A stretch of DNA of 6,384 nt from an uncultured Bacilli bacterium (GTDB lineage Bacteria; Bacillota_I; Bacilli_A; RF39; UBA660), in the NCBI GenBank assembly GCA_944363865.1, contig CALVVN010000035.1:1-6384 (forward strand), in the 5' to 3' direction. The stretch's first letter is position 1; each line of letters starts with the position of its first letter. Shown piece after piece: positions 1 through 6,384 of the stretch. Both the position numbers and the translations under genes were made by a program. The notes under the pieces were generated by a model, which was given only the letters and a program-made list of their open reading frames with translations, did not search any database and was not told the DNA's origin.

Positions 1-2435
1 AAAAGATATATTTTGATTTTCTGATTAATAGTTTTTTATATGAAATACTTTATGCATCAGATGAGAAGATTTTTGATTATATGTCTAAAATGTATGGAAA
101 AGGTATAATTAAATATTCAAACTTCAAAATATATTTACATGATAATTTTGAAAGTATAAAAAATAAGTATTATTTAAATAAGGCAAAATATGAAGAAATG
201 GAAAAAGTTAATGATTTTGTAAGATGTTTCAAAGATTCATCAAAAGATATTAGAGATGACATTTTTGATAATTTAAATATTTCATCAAAAGAAACATTTT
301 TTCAAGCAGTGTGGAAATATTTAATATATTATATTAATAATGGTATTATATTTTTATCAGTTGCAGAAAGTATATTATTTGATTTATTGGATAATTTTGA
401 TTCTTATTGTGATCTTGTATCTGAAAACTGTAAAAATATTAAGAGCATATATGATAATCTAAATTTAGATGATGTATTTTCTTTAAATGAAATAGAAGAA
501 AATATTGCAATCAAAAATCATATTTTTAAAGTTGAAGATTTTAAAAATTCTTCTGTTTATGTTGTTTTATTGTTATTTTTGTTGCATCTTGATGATTTCA
601 AAGAAAAAATCGAAAAATTACAAAAATCACCAATAAAAGTTATAAATGACTTTTTCTCATCGATAAAGCCTAAAAATATAGAAATTTTGATAAAACGCGG
701 AGGCTATAAAAACAATAAAATTTATACATTGAGTGAAATTGGTGAATTATATGATTTAACTAGGGAAAGAGTAAGACAAATAGAAGCTAAAATCAAAGCA
801 TATATTGCAAATAACTCTGGTGATATTGATTATTTATTAATAGCTTATTTTAAGAAATTAAAAGGAAACAAAAAATATGTCACTACAAATCAGTTTTATA
901 ATTTATATGAGAAAAACATTTGTTATAAAATATTTATCTTGTATGAATGTTCTCGAGGAATAATAAGGTATGATGCAAAATATCAATTAATTTATAATAT
1001 TAAAGAATGTGATATAGTGCAACTGGTTGATGAAACTATTAATACTTTAGGTATTGTTCAAAAATATAATCCTGACTTAACAAATGAATTTATATTAAGT
1101 ATTTTTAAATATCATTATAAATTAATTGATGGAAAAGTGTATTTAAAAAAAGGATATAGTCTTAGTAATTTATACATGAGTGTTATTGATGAGTTTTTCA
1201 CTGATGGTTTTAGAACTGGTAATGATGATGATTATAATAAATTTAAAAGTATCATCAAAAATAGGTATGATGATTTAGATGTTCCATCACAGCATTCGCT
1301 TGAAGCAATCATATCTAGAAGAGGATTTATTTTAATAGATAGGGGAACATATTTAAATGAGAAATACTGTGCTCTTTTGCCAAAATACTTAATTGATGAA
1401 ATATTAAATTATATTTCAGAACATAACTTTGTTTATTACAGAAGCATTTATGAAAAGTTTAAAAATGAATTAAATAAATTAGGGATTAATAATCATTATT
1501 ACTTAAAAGGATGTCTAGATAAAAAGCTTCCAAAGGGAATGACATCTAATAGAGATTATATAGAAAATGGTAATAGTAATTTAACTCCGACAGATGAATT
1601 AATTAATCTCATGAAATCATTTGATAAAGAATTTACTCTGGATGATTTAAGAAATCATTTTCCGGGTTTAAAGGATTATACATTATATAGTGTATTATAT
1701 AATGAAGTAGACAAAGGTTTGATTTTTATATCTTCAAAAGAATTTATATATTTAAACAAATTGAAAATTAATGAAGATACTATTACAAAATTAAAAGAGT
1801 TTGTAGATTCTTTGTTTGAAAAGTTGAATGTTGATATACTATCTGCCAAGAAAATATATGCTCAATTAAAATTACAAAGAAAAGATTTATTTGCTGAATT
1901 AAATTTAACAAATGGAGCCTTTGAGTTATTTTCACTATTAAAAGTTTTATTCCCACAATATTTTTATAAAAGACCATTTATAAGTTTGCATGCAAGTGAT
2001 ATTGATAATAGATATACAGTGATAAAGAAGTATGTTGATGGACTAGATTCATTTAATAAAAAAGATGTTGACGCTTTTATAAGCAAAATGAATATAGGTA
2101 ATATATATAATTATTTACAGTTTATGGAAGATATAAGTGATGAATTTGTTCAAATAAATGCTTATACAATGGTGAAAAAAGAAAAATTTAATATTAGTAA
2201 TTCGGAATTAGAAGAAATAAATAGAATAATTAATATTTTATTAGATAAATATAAAGTCTTGGATACAAAGAATATGAGAGATTATACTTTATTTCCAAAA
2301 ATAAATTATTCATGGAATAAATATATGTTAATAGGAATATTAAGAACATATTTTCCAGAATATTATGAAATAAAAAATATAAGTAATACATATATAAATG
2401 TAGATTTTGAAATTAGGAGGTCAAATTATGTTTAA
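1..2435 (+). CDS. Large DNA-binding protein with sigma-70 region-4-like HTH and winged-helix-like tail (5' partial)
   Basis: The reading frame is open from base 3, and its first 26 codons read as ordinary protein, so the ATG at 81 is probably internal and the gene begins before the window. No good ribosome binding site precedes base 81. Numbering from that Met, residues 1-205 are helix-rich without a recognised domain. Residues 215-240 form a textbook sigma-70 region 4.2 helix-turn-helix (TLSEIGELYDLTRERVRQIE), retaining the R-E-R-V-R-Q recognition helix that in sigma factors contacts the -35 element. No sigma region 2 or 3 is visible. Residues about 360-780 look like several divergent winged-helix-like units with repeated marks such as IDRGTYLN, NHFPGL, LFPQYF and YFPEYY. 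It is the first visible gene of the operon and overlaps the ATPase gene by 8 bases. DNA recognition, or hijacking of promoters or RNA polymerase, is inferred; the exact family is not recognised. Confidence 0.85.
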   Translation, partial: KIYFDFLINSFLYEILYASDEKIFDYMSKMYGKGIIKYSNFKIYLHDNFESIKNKYYLNKAKYEEMEKVNDFVRCFKDSSKDIRDDIFDNLNISSKETFFQAVWKYLIYYINNGIIFLSVAESILFDLLDNFDSYCDLVSENCKNIKSIYDNLNLDDVFSLNEIEENIAIKNHIFKVEDFKNSSVYVVLLLFLLHLDDFKEKIEKLQKSPIKVINDFFSSIKPKNIEILIKRGGYKNNKIYTLSEIGELYDLTRERVRQIEAKIKAYIANNSGDIDYLLIAYFKKLKGNKKYVTTNQFYNLYEKNICYKIFILYECSRGIIRYDAKYQLIYNIKECDIVQLVDETINTLGIVQKYNPDLTNEFILSIFKYHYKLIDGKVYLKKGYSLSNLYMSVIDEFFTDGFRTGNDDDYNKFKSIIKNRYDDLDVPSQHSLEAIISRRGFILIDRGTYLNEKYCALLPKYLIDEILNYISEHNFVYYRSIYEKFKNELNKLGINNHYYLKGCLDKKLPKGMTSNRDYIENGNSNLTPTDELINLMKSFDKEFTLDDLRNHFPGLKDYTLYSVLYNEVDKGLIFISSKEFIYLNKLKINEDTITKLKEFVDSLFEKLNVDILSAKKIYAQLKLQRKDLFAELNLTNGAFELFSLLKVLFPQYFYKRPFISLHASDIDNRYTVIKKYVDGLDSFNKKDVDAFISKMNIGNIYNYLQFMEDISDEFVQINAYTMVKKEKFNISNSELEEINRIINILLDKYKVLDTKNMRDYTLFPKINYSWNKYMLIGILRTYFPEYYEIKNISNTYINVDFEIRRSNYV
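723..800 (+). other. Sigma-70 region 4.2-type helix-turn-helix within the first gene
   Basis: These codons encode Tyr-Thr-Leu-Ser-Glu-Ile-Gly, a turn, then L-T-R-E-R-V-R-Q-I-E-A-K. The pattern is almost that of housekeeping sigma factors, where Arg-Glu and Arg-Gln of the second helix read the -35 box. Such close conservation inside a protein that otherwise does not look like a sigma factor suggests real DNA contact rather than a relic. The call is by motif recognition. Confidence 0.88.
2415..2420 (+). promoter_or_regulatory. Ribosome binding site AGGAGG for the GHKL ATPase
   Basis: A perfect AGGAGG lies 7 bases before the ATG at 2428, inside the end of the upstream gene. It decides the start: the in-frame ATG at 2407 lies before this site and would add seven residues (MKLGGQI) encoded by the site itself. 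Confidence 0.92.
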
Positions 2436-4332
2436 TAATGAAGAAGAAAAATGGCGTTTTCCAGGAAATAATTATGGATCTGATCAAGGTATAGAAACGC
2501 CAGATATGGAGACATTTGCTAAAGATCCAATTGCATCACTAGCTAGAGAATCATGTCAAAATTCAATCGATGCGAAGTTAAAGGGTAAAACTGCTAGGAT
2601 TGAATTTAAAACTTTTGATATAAAAAAGGAGGATATTCCAGGAATAGATAGTATTGAAGAAGAAGTTGATTTATGTCTAGATTATAGAAAAAATAACAAA
2701 AAAATATATGATGTTTTAGAAGACATAAAAAAACAATTAAACAATGAAATGATCCATTGCTTAAGGATTAGTGACTTCAATACCACTGGTTTAGTTGGAA
2801 TTACTGATAATGATAGTAGCCCTTTTTATCTTCTTACTAAGGGAAGTGGAATTAGTGATAAGAGTGGATCTAAAGGTGGATCTAAAGGAATAGGAAAATT
2901 TGCATCATTTGTAGCAAGTTCAATTAATACTGTATTTTATTCAACTCTAAATTTCGCTGGAGAAGAAGGATATTTAGGTATATGTAAGTTATGCTCTACT
3001 AGACACAAAGATACTGATGAAAAAACACAAGGAATCGGATATTATGGAAATGATAAAAAGAATACTCCAATTTTAGGAAAATTAAGACTTGATAAAAGTT
3101 TTAGTAGGATTACTCCTGGAACAGATATTTATATTTTAGGTTTTAGACAAAAGGAAAATTGGAAAAAAGATTTAATTACTAAAATACTTGATAGTTTTAT
3201 GGTTGCTATTTATTATGAAGAATTTGAGGTAATAGTTGATGATTTATTTATAAATAAAAACACACTTTCAGAAATAATTGATAATAATGACTATATTTCT
3301 AAAAGTAGTTACAGCAATTTAAAATCTCAATATTTGTTATTAAGTGATAGTAGTGTTTATCACGATACTTTTGATATTGGTGGATATGGTTCTGTAGATA
3401 TATTCTTGAAAAAATTTAATAAAGAAGAATCAACATTAGCAACAAACAATTGTGTAATGGTTAGATATCCATTTATGAAAATTAAAACTTATAAAAATAT
3501 ATCTAATGTTCCTTGTTCTGCAATGTGCATTATAGGTGATAATAATTTAAATAGTTATTTAAGGGAAATAGAAAATCCGCAACATACAGATTGGGAAATT
3601 AATAGAGTAGACGATACAGATTTAAGAAGTGAATTAAAAAATATAATTAATGAATTAAGGGATACTATTATTAATTATGCAAAAGAAAAATTATCTTCTA
3701 GCGAAAATAATGAAACAGATATAGAAGGAGCAAGTGAATATTTGCCGGGGATTGATGAAGATGATGATTCAATGGGTAATACAGATGTAATAATAGAACA
3801 ACCAGTTATAACAAAAAAGTTAAAAACTAAAGTAAAAGATAAAATTGGAATTAGACCTGATGATGATGGGAATGCTTTATTTCCAGATATTGGCGATTAT
3901 ACTGATGAAGGAGAAGGTGCATCAATACCAGAAGGACATAATCATTCTGGCGGTTCAGATATACATGATACTCCAAATGAAACAGGATATAAAAATGAAG
4001 ACTCAGATAATGAAATTATGACTCATAAAGAATTAAGTGGAATGCAATATAGACTTTTAATGCCAGATAAAAATAGCGGAAAAATTATTATTTCATTTAC
4101 ATCATTATATACAGAAAACGATTGTGAATTGTCAATACACTATTTTGATGATTCAAAAACAAAATATTCAGTTGAAGTACTTGATTGCACAATAAATGGT
4201 GAAAAAGCAAATCTAGATAATGGTAAAATTAAAAATATAAAATTAATAGATGGCGTTAAATATAAAATGGAATTAACTACAAATGTTAGAGAATATTATC
4301 GATTTGAGGTGAAGATTTATGCAAATAGGTAA
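2428..4332 (+). CDS. GHKL (MutL/MORC/Hsp90-like) ATP-binding protein of a defence-type operon
   Basis: A 634-residue cytoplasmic protein. All four GHKL motifs are visible: the N-box RESCQNSIDA at 40-49 (Glu41 as catalytic base, Asn45 for Mg2+), DFNTTG at 116-121 for adenine binding, the Gly-rich lid GGSKGIGK at 150-157, and the GT motif at 231-232. Residues 382-389 (ENPQHTDW) match an E-x-P-x-H-x-D-W element I recall from restriction-linked ATPases of this class. Residues 425-530 are an acidic, Gly/Asp/Glu-rich, probably disordered linker. About 540-634 is a beta-rich C-terminal domain. Family knowledge suggests ATP-driven dimerisation that clamps DNA or partner proteins. It overlaps the genes on both sides, so it should be made with them. 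There is no MutL endonuclease motif or histidine-kinase phosphoacceptor domain, which argues against a mismatch-repair protein or a sensor kinase. Confidence 0.87.
   Translation: MFNNEEEKWRFPGNNYGSDQGIETPDMETFAKDPIASLARESCQNSIDAKLKGKTARIEFKTFDIKKEDIPGIDSIEEEVDLCLDYRKNNKKIYDVLEDIKKQLNNEMIHCLRISDFNTTGLVGITDNDSSPFYLLTKGSGISDKSGSKGGSKGIGKFASFVASSINTVFYSTLNFAGEEGYLGICKLCSTRHKDTDEKTQGIGYYGNDKKNTPILGKLRLDKSFSRITPGTDIYILGFRQKENWKKDLITKILDSFMVAIYYEEFEVIVDDLFINKNTLSEIIDNNDYISKSSYSNLKSQYLLLSDSSVYHDTFDIGGYGSVDIFLKKFNKEESTLATNNCVMVRYPFMKIKTYKNISNVPCSAMCIIGDNNLNSYLREIENPQHTDWEINRVDDTDLRSELKNIINELRDTIINYAKEKLSSSENNETDIEGASEYLPGIDEDDDSMGNTDVIIEQPVITKKLKTKVKDKIGIRPDDDGNALFPDIGDYTDEGEGASIPEGHNHSGGSDIHDTPNETGYKNEDSDNEIMTHKELSGMQYRLLMPDKNSGKIIISFTSLYTENDCELSIHYFDDSKTKYSVEVLDCTINGEKANLDNGKIKNIKLIDGVKYKMELTTNVREYYRFEVKIYANR
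2865..2888 (+). repeat. Perfect 12-base tandem duplication in the ATP-lid codons
   Basis: TGGATCTAAAGG occurs twice back to back without a mismatch. In frame it encodes Gly-Ser-Lys-Gly twice, forming the glycine-rich lid of the GHKL ATPase. One more copy or one fewer would keep the reading frame. Confidence 0.9.
4306..4311 (+). promoter_or_regulatory. Ribosome binding site GAGGTG for the 306-residue protein
   Basis: GAGGTG lies 7 bases before the ATG at 4319, within the last codons of the ATPase gene. It supports the ATG at 4319 as the start and implies translational coupling. Confidence 0.8.
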
Positions 4333-5239
4333 AAAGATATTTCCATATCCAACATTAAACAATTCTAAAAATGTTAGTTGTTTTAAGAACTCTAGGTTTG
4401 GATTGGTTTATGAAGATTCTGATGCTTCTGAAGATAAAGATTATCTCGTATTAAAAAATGCTCATATAGAATTAGATAATGAATCGTTAATTAGCCTTTT
4501 GAAAGATGGAACTATAAATGCTGTAGTTATCATAGAATGTTCATCAACAGTTTTTAGAAAAAGTTATGATGTTTCTATATTTCCTAAAGATATTAAAGTT
4601 CCTTTATCTAGTTTAAGTGAAAAAGTGGTTATTTCGTGCTTTCTATATGCCACTAAAAATTTTTCTTATATTAACGATGATTTTTTAGATGATTATCAAG
4701 GATATGAATTTCAAATTGAAAAATATGACATTTTAGCAATTGATGATGGTTATGTTACTAATATTGAATATGACGAAAGTAAAGATAAGAAAGTTTCTTC
4801 TATATTCAGAATTATAAAAGATGAATTTGTAACCGATGTTATAAAGATTAATGAGGGAACGAAAACTATAGAAATTCATATGCCAACTAATCAATATAGT
4901 TTGTATGATAATATGAAAAATAATGATAATTTTCAATGCCTTTTCTTTTCCATTCTTGCTATCCCCGCTTTAGTCTATGTTTTACAAGAAATTAAAGACC
5001 AAATTATTTATGAAGAAGTTTCATTAGATGAAATATCATTTAATTATAGATGGCTTGATTCAATAAGACATGCATATAAAAAAATTTATAATGAAGAATT
5101 AACTGAAGAAATGTTTAGAGATTTAGATGTAGTGGAAGTATCTCAAAAATTAATGAATAGTTCTACAACTTCAGCAATAGATGATTTGAATCGGTTAACT
5201 ATTGCAAACATATACAAAGGAGATGATGACAATGAATAA
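4319..5239 (+). CDS. Uncharacterised operon protein, 306 residues
   Basis: I do not recognise a named domain. The protein is soluble-looking, with no signal peptide. The first ~190 residues alternate short beta-like stretches: PYPTLN at 9-14, FGLVYEDSD at 27-35, VVIIECSSTVFRKSYDV at 69-85, VVISCFLYATKNFSYI at 103-118, and DDYQGYEFQIEKYDILAIDDG at 124-144 with its acidic patches. KVSSIFRII at 158-166 follows. The C-terminal third is helical, with a hydrophobic helix at 209-224 (FFSILAIPALVYVLQE) that looks buried rather than membrane-spanning. Several of these patches resemble those of hypothetical proteins I associate with GHKL ATPases in Bacillota, but that is recollection only. It starts 14 bases inside the ATPase gene and ends 8 bases inside the next, so it is probably a structural or adaptor subunit of the same complex. 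No nuclease motif is evident. Confidence 0.82.
   Translation: MQIGKKIFPYPTLNNSKNVSCFKNSRFGLVYEDSDASEDKDYLVLKNAHIELDNESLISLLKDGTINAVVIIECSSTVFRKSYDVSIFPKDIKVPLSSLSEKVVISCFLYATKNFSYINDDFLDDYQGYEFQIEKYDILAIDDGYVTNIEYDESKDKKVSSIFRIIKDEFVTDVIKINEGTKTIEIHMPTNQYSLYDNMKNNDNFQCLFFSILAIPALVYVLQEIKDQIIYEEVSLDEISFNYRWLDSIRHAYKKIYNEELTEEMFRDLDVVEVSQKLMNSSTTSAIDDLNRLTIANIYKGDDDNE
5216..5222 (+). promoter_or_regulatory. Ribosome binding site AAAGGAG deciding the start of the DUF6339-like gene
   Basis: AAAGGAG lies 9 bases before the ATG at 5232. Three other in-frame starts compete: TTG at 5202 lies upstream of the site, while ATG at 5223 and ATG at 5226 are too close to it. The ATG at 5232 fits best. Confidence 0.8.
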
Positions 5240-6023
5240 TAAAATAAATATTTGTTTTATGACAGATGAAGCATTATCTACTTTAAAAGCTAATGCTTTA
5301 ACAGCTAATAATTATTTAAAAACAAACAAAAATGATTCACAATGGATTCGAGAAATTTATGATGGAAAATTATATATAGAAAAGAAACAAAAAATTAATG
5401 ATTTTGAATTAAAGGTGAGTCCTACTGGTGACTATTCTGAGGTTGATTTTCAAAACTCTATAATTCTTTATGAAAATTTAAAAGATTTACCACCATATAT
5501 TCTTTCTGATGAAAGATTTTGGGCATGGTTAAATTTTGAAAAATTTTATAAAGTTGCTATTCAAGCAATGCCAGTAAAATCTAATTCTACATTTTTAAAT
5601 CATTGGGTATATGCCCAAGGAAATAGAAGAGGTGTATTTTTTGGGGTTTTATCTAGATGTTTTTATAGAGTAGCACTAACTGTTGATGAAAGATTAGATG
5701 ATAAATATGAATTAACAAGGTTTGTTATAAAAAATCCAGAAAGAATAAGAAATTTAACATGGCGTGCTTTTTCTAGTGAGAAACACTTAGTTTTAGGAAT
5801 AATCAAAGCTGAAAAAGATATTTGCGATAAATATGGTAATGTTGTAAGAAATAGTATTTTCACAGAAATTGCTAAAGAAATTTCTTTGTATGCAAGTGTT
5901 AGGTTAATCGATGTTGTATCAGAAGAAGATATATATAATTTTGTATATAACAAAATGAAAGAAATGGTGCTTTCAGAATTTAATGGTAACGCAAGTGCTG
6001 AAGAATTAATTAATTTATTATAA
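5232..6023 (+). CDS. DUF6339-like protein of a defence-type operon, 263 residues
   Basis: Function unknown; the call rests on recalled family features. The core at about 96-165 has FWAWL (97-101), NHW (123-125), an aromatic-rich stretch ending in GNRRG (130-134), LSRCFYR (140-146) and KYELTRF (158-164). This order of a Trp pair, a G-x-R-R segment, L-x-R and E-L-T-R is what I recall of DUF6339 proteins, which occur in bacterial restriction and defence loci, often near ATP-binding proteins. The N-terminus (residues 8-34) is a short helix-rich lead and the C-terminus (205-263) is helical and moderately acidic. No signal peptide, membrane span or obvious catalytic triad is seen. The length is typical for the family as I recall it. 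It is the last gene of the operon, overlapping its neighbour by 8 bases. An adaptor or effector role is inferred only. Confidence 0.72.
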   Translation: MNNKINICFMTDEALSTLKANALTANNYLKTNKNDSQWIREIYDGKLYIEKKQKINDFELKVSPTGDYSEVDFQNSIILYENLKDLPPYILSDERFWAWLNFEKFYKVAIQAMPVKSNSTFLNHWVYAQGNRRGVFFGVLSRCFYRVALTVDERLDDKYELTRFVIKNPERIRNLTWRAFSSEKHLVLGIIKAEKDICDKYGNVVRNSIFTEIAKEISLYASVRLIDVVSEEDIYNFVYNKMKEMVLSEFNGNASAEELINLL

Positions 6024-6051
6024 ATTTTGTATTCTTTATAAATGCTTTTTG

Positions 6052-6060
6052 TGTTATAGT
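6052..6060 (+). promoter_or_regulatory. Probable extended -10 promoter for the downstream gene
   Basis: TGTTATAGT is a TGn extended -10 element followed by TATAGT (one mismatch to TATAAT). At 17-base spacing the -35 position (6032-6037) reads TTCTTT, which is weak; extended -10 promoters often tolerate this. It lies in the only intergenic gap, 26 bases before the next ATG, which leaves room for a short leader and the ribosome binding site. Confidence 0.5.
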
Positions 6061-6075
6061 ATTATTATAAGAAAA

Positions 6076-6079
6076 GAGG
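6076..6079 (+). promoter_or_regulatory. Ribosome binding site GAGG for the partial downstream gene
   Basis: GAGG within AAGAGGT sits 7 bases before the ATG at 6087. It supports that ATG as a true start even though the gene is cut off by the window. Confidence 0.75.
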
Positions 6080-6086
6080 TATTTTA

Positions 6087-6384
6087 ATGAACAAAGAAAT
6101 ATTATATAAATCTTTAAACAAATATTTTTCGGATTTAAGCAAAACGCAGAGTTTAAGTGATTTAAATGAAAGAAATGAAAGAGAAAACTTTTATAGAAGT
6201 TATACTTATGAAAAGATTATTAATATGGATGAAGATGAATTCTATGAATATATAAGTAAACTTTGGGCAATGATTATTTGGGGGAATAAACATTATATAA
6301 TTGATAAGTATATTTCCGATAATGGTTTTGATCATTTAAAAAAATCTATTGCTAATCTACTTTATGGTAGTGAACCAATTGAAC
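6087..6384 (+). CDS. N-terminal part of a probable McrB-like restriction ATPase (3' partial)
   Basis: An open frame of 99 codons runs off the window after a good start and ribosome binding site. The visible protein is helical and charged: MNKEILYKSLNKYFSDL at 1-17, a charged stretch with NERNERENFYR around 27-37, EFYEYISKLWAMIIWGNK around 51-68, and a segment ending LYGSEPIE at the edge. This pattern resembles the N-terminal domain I recall in front of the AAA+ domain in McrB-type (type IV restriction) proteins, where a stretch with K-G-L-G-P and a W-N pair follows. None of those later marks, and no Walker motif, lies within the window, so the assignment is tentative. It has its own promoter and is therefore probably a separate unit beside the four-gene operon. 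An unrelated hypothetical protein remains possible. Confidence 0.6.
   Translation, partial: MNKEILYKSLNKYFSDLSKTQSLSDLNERNERENFYRSYTYEKIINMDEDEFYEYISKLWAMIIWGNKHYIIDKYISDNGFDHLKKSIANLLYGSEPIE

Noticed and set aside
1143..1151. Run of A residues in the first gene, considered as a frameshift site
   Set aside because: The reading frame continues intact on both sides and no alternative frame of any length joins there.
1783..1977. Minus-strand open frame of 64 codons inside the first gene
   Set aside because: It lies wholly within a convincing plus-strand gene, has no ribosome binding site seen, and its low-complexity hydrophobic translation is typical of the reverse of A/T-rich coding DNA.
4525..4570. 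E-C-S and R-K residues in the 306-residue protein, considered as a PD-(D/E)XK nuclease core
   Set aside because: There is no D followed at proper spacing by E-x-K on a beta strand; the match is too loose to claim a nuclease.
4733..4936. Minus-strand open frame of 67 codons
   Set aside because: It is antisense to the 306-residue protein, is Ile/Phe-rich without any domain pattern, and has no supporting start signal.
5663..5953. Minus-strand open frame of 96 codons
   Set aside because: It is antisense to the DUF6339-like gene, whose own frame carries the recognisable motifs; no promoter or ribosome binding site supports the reverse frame.
6012..6026. AATTTATTATAAATT, an inverted repeat with 7-base arms across the stop codon, considered as a terminator
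   Set aside because: The stem is all A/T, the loop is one base before opening, and only a short T run follows. Such palindromes are expected by chance in DNA this A/T-rich; no GC-rich terminator is seen in the gap.
6054..6070. TTATA and TATAA half-sites around the promoter, considered as an operator
   Set aside because: Arms of five A/T bases are too short and too common here to support a regulator site.

Overview
The window is about one quarter G+C and strongly A/T-biased in every codon position. It uses the standard code as far as can be seen: Trp is TGG, there is no in-frame TGA, and every visible stop is TAA. Ribosome binding sites are strong Gram-positive types (AGGAGG, GAGGTG, AAAGGAG). 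This fits a low-GC member of the Bacillota, such as a clostridial or related gut lineage; the species cannot be named from this stretch.

From the left edge to base 6023 there is one tight plus-strand operon of four genes, each overlapping the next by 8, 14 and 8 bases. (1) Bases 1-2435 hold a large protein cut off at the window's 5' edge. It carries an intact sigma-70 region-4.2-like helix-turn-helix and a long tail that looks like divergent winged-helix modules. (2) Bases 2428-4332 encode a GHKL (MutL/Hsp90-like) ATPase with all four ATP-binding motifs, a conserved E-N-P-x-H-x-D-W element, an acidic disordered linker and a beta-rich C-terminal domain. (3) Bases 4319-5239 encode an unrecognised 306-residue protein. 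(4) Bases 5232-6023 encode a 263-residue protein resembling the DUF6339 family.

Bases 6024-6086 are the only intergenic gap. It holds a likely extended -10 promoter and a ribosome binding site. Then (5) a second transcription unit starts at base 6087 and runs off the 3' edge after 99 codons. Its N-terminus resembles the front end of McrB-like restriction ATPases.

GHKL ATPases of this kind are known from restriction-linked and anti-phage operons (MutL/MORC-like ATPases with Z1 helicases, and mza-type systems). The best reading is therefore a defence island. The visible four genes would form a multi-protein complex in which a sequence-specific DNA-binding protein and an ATP-gated clamp work with two adaptor or effector proteins. 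No nuclease, helicase, methyltransferase or Z1 domain is visible in the window, so either the killing activity is novel or it lies in the unseen upstream part. Function is inferred, not shown.
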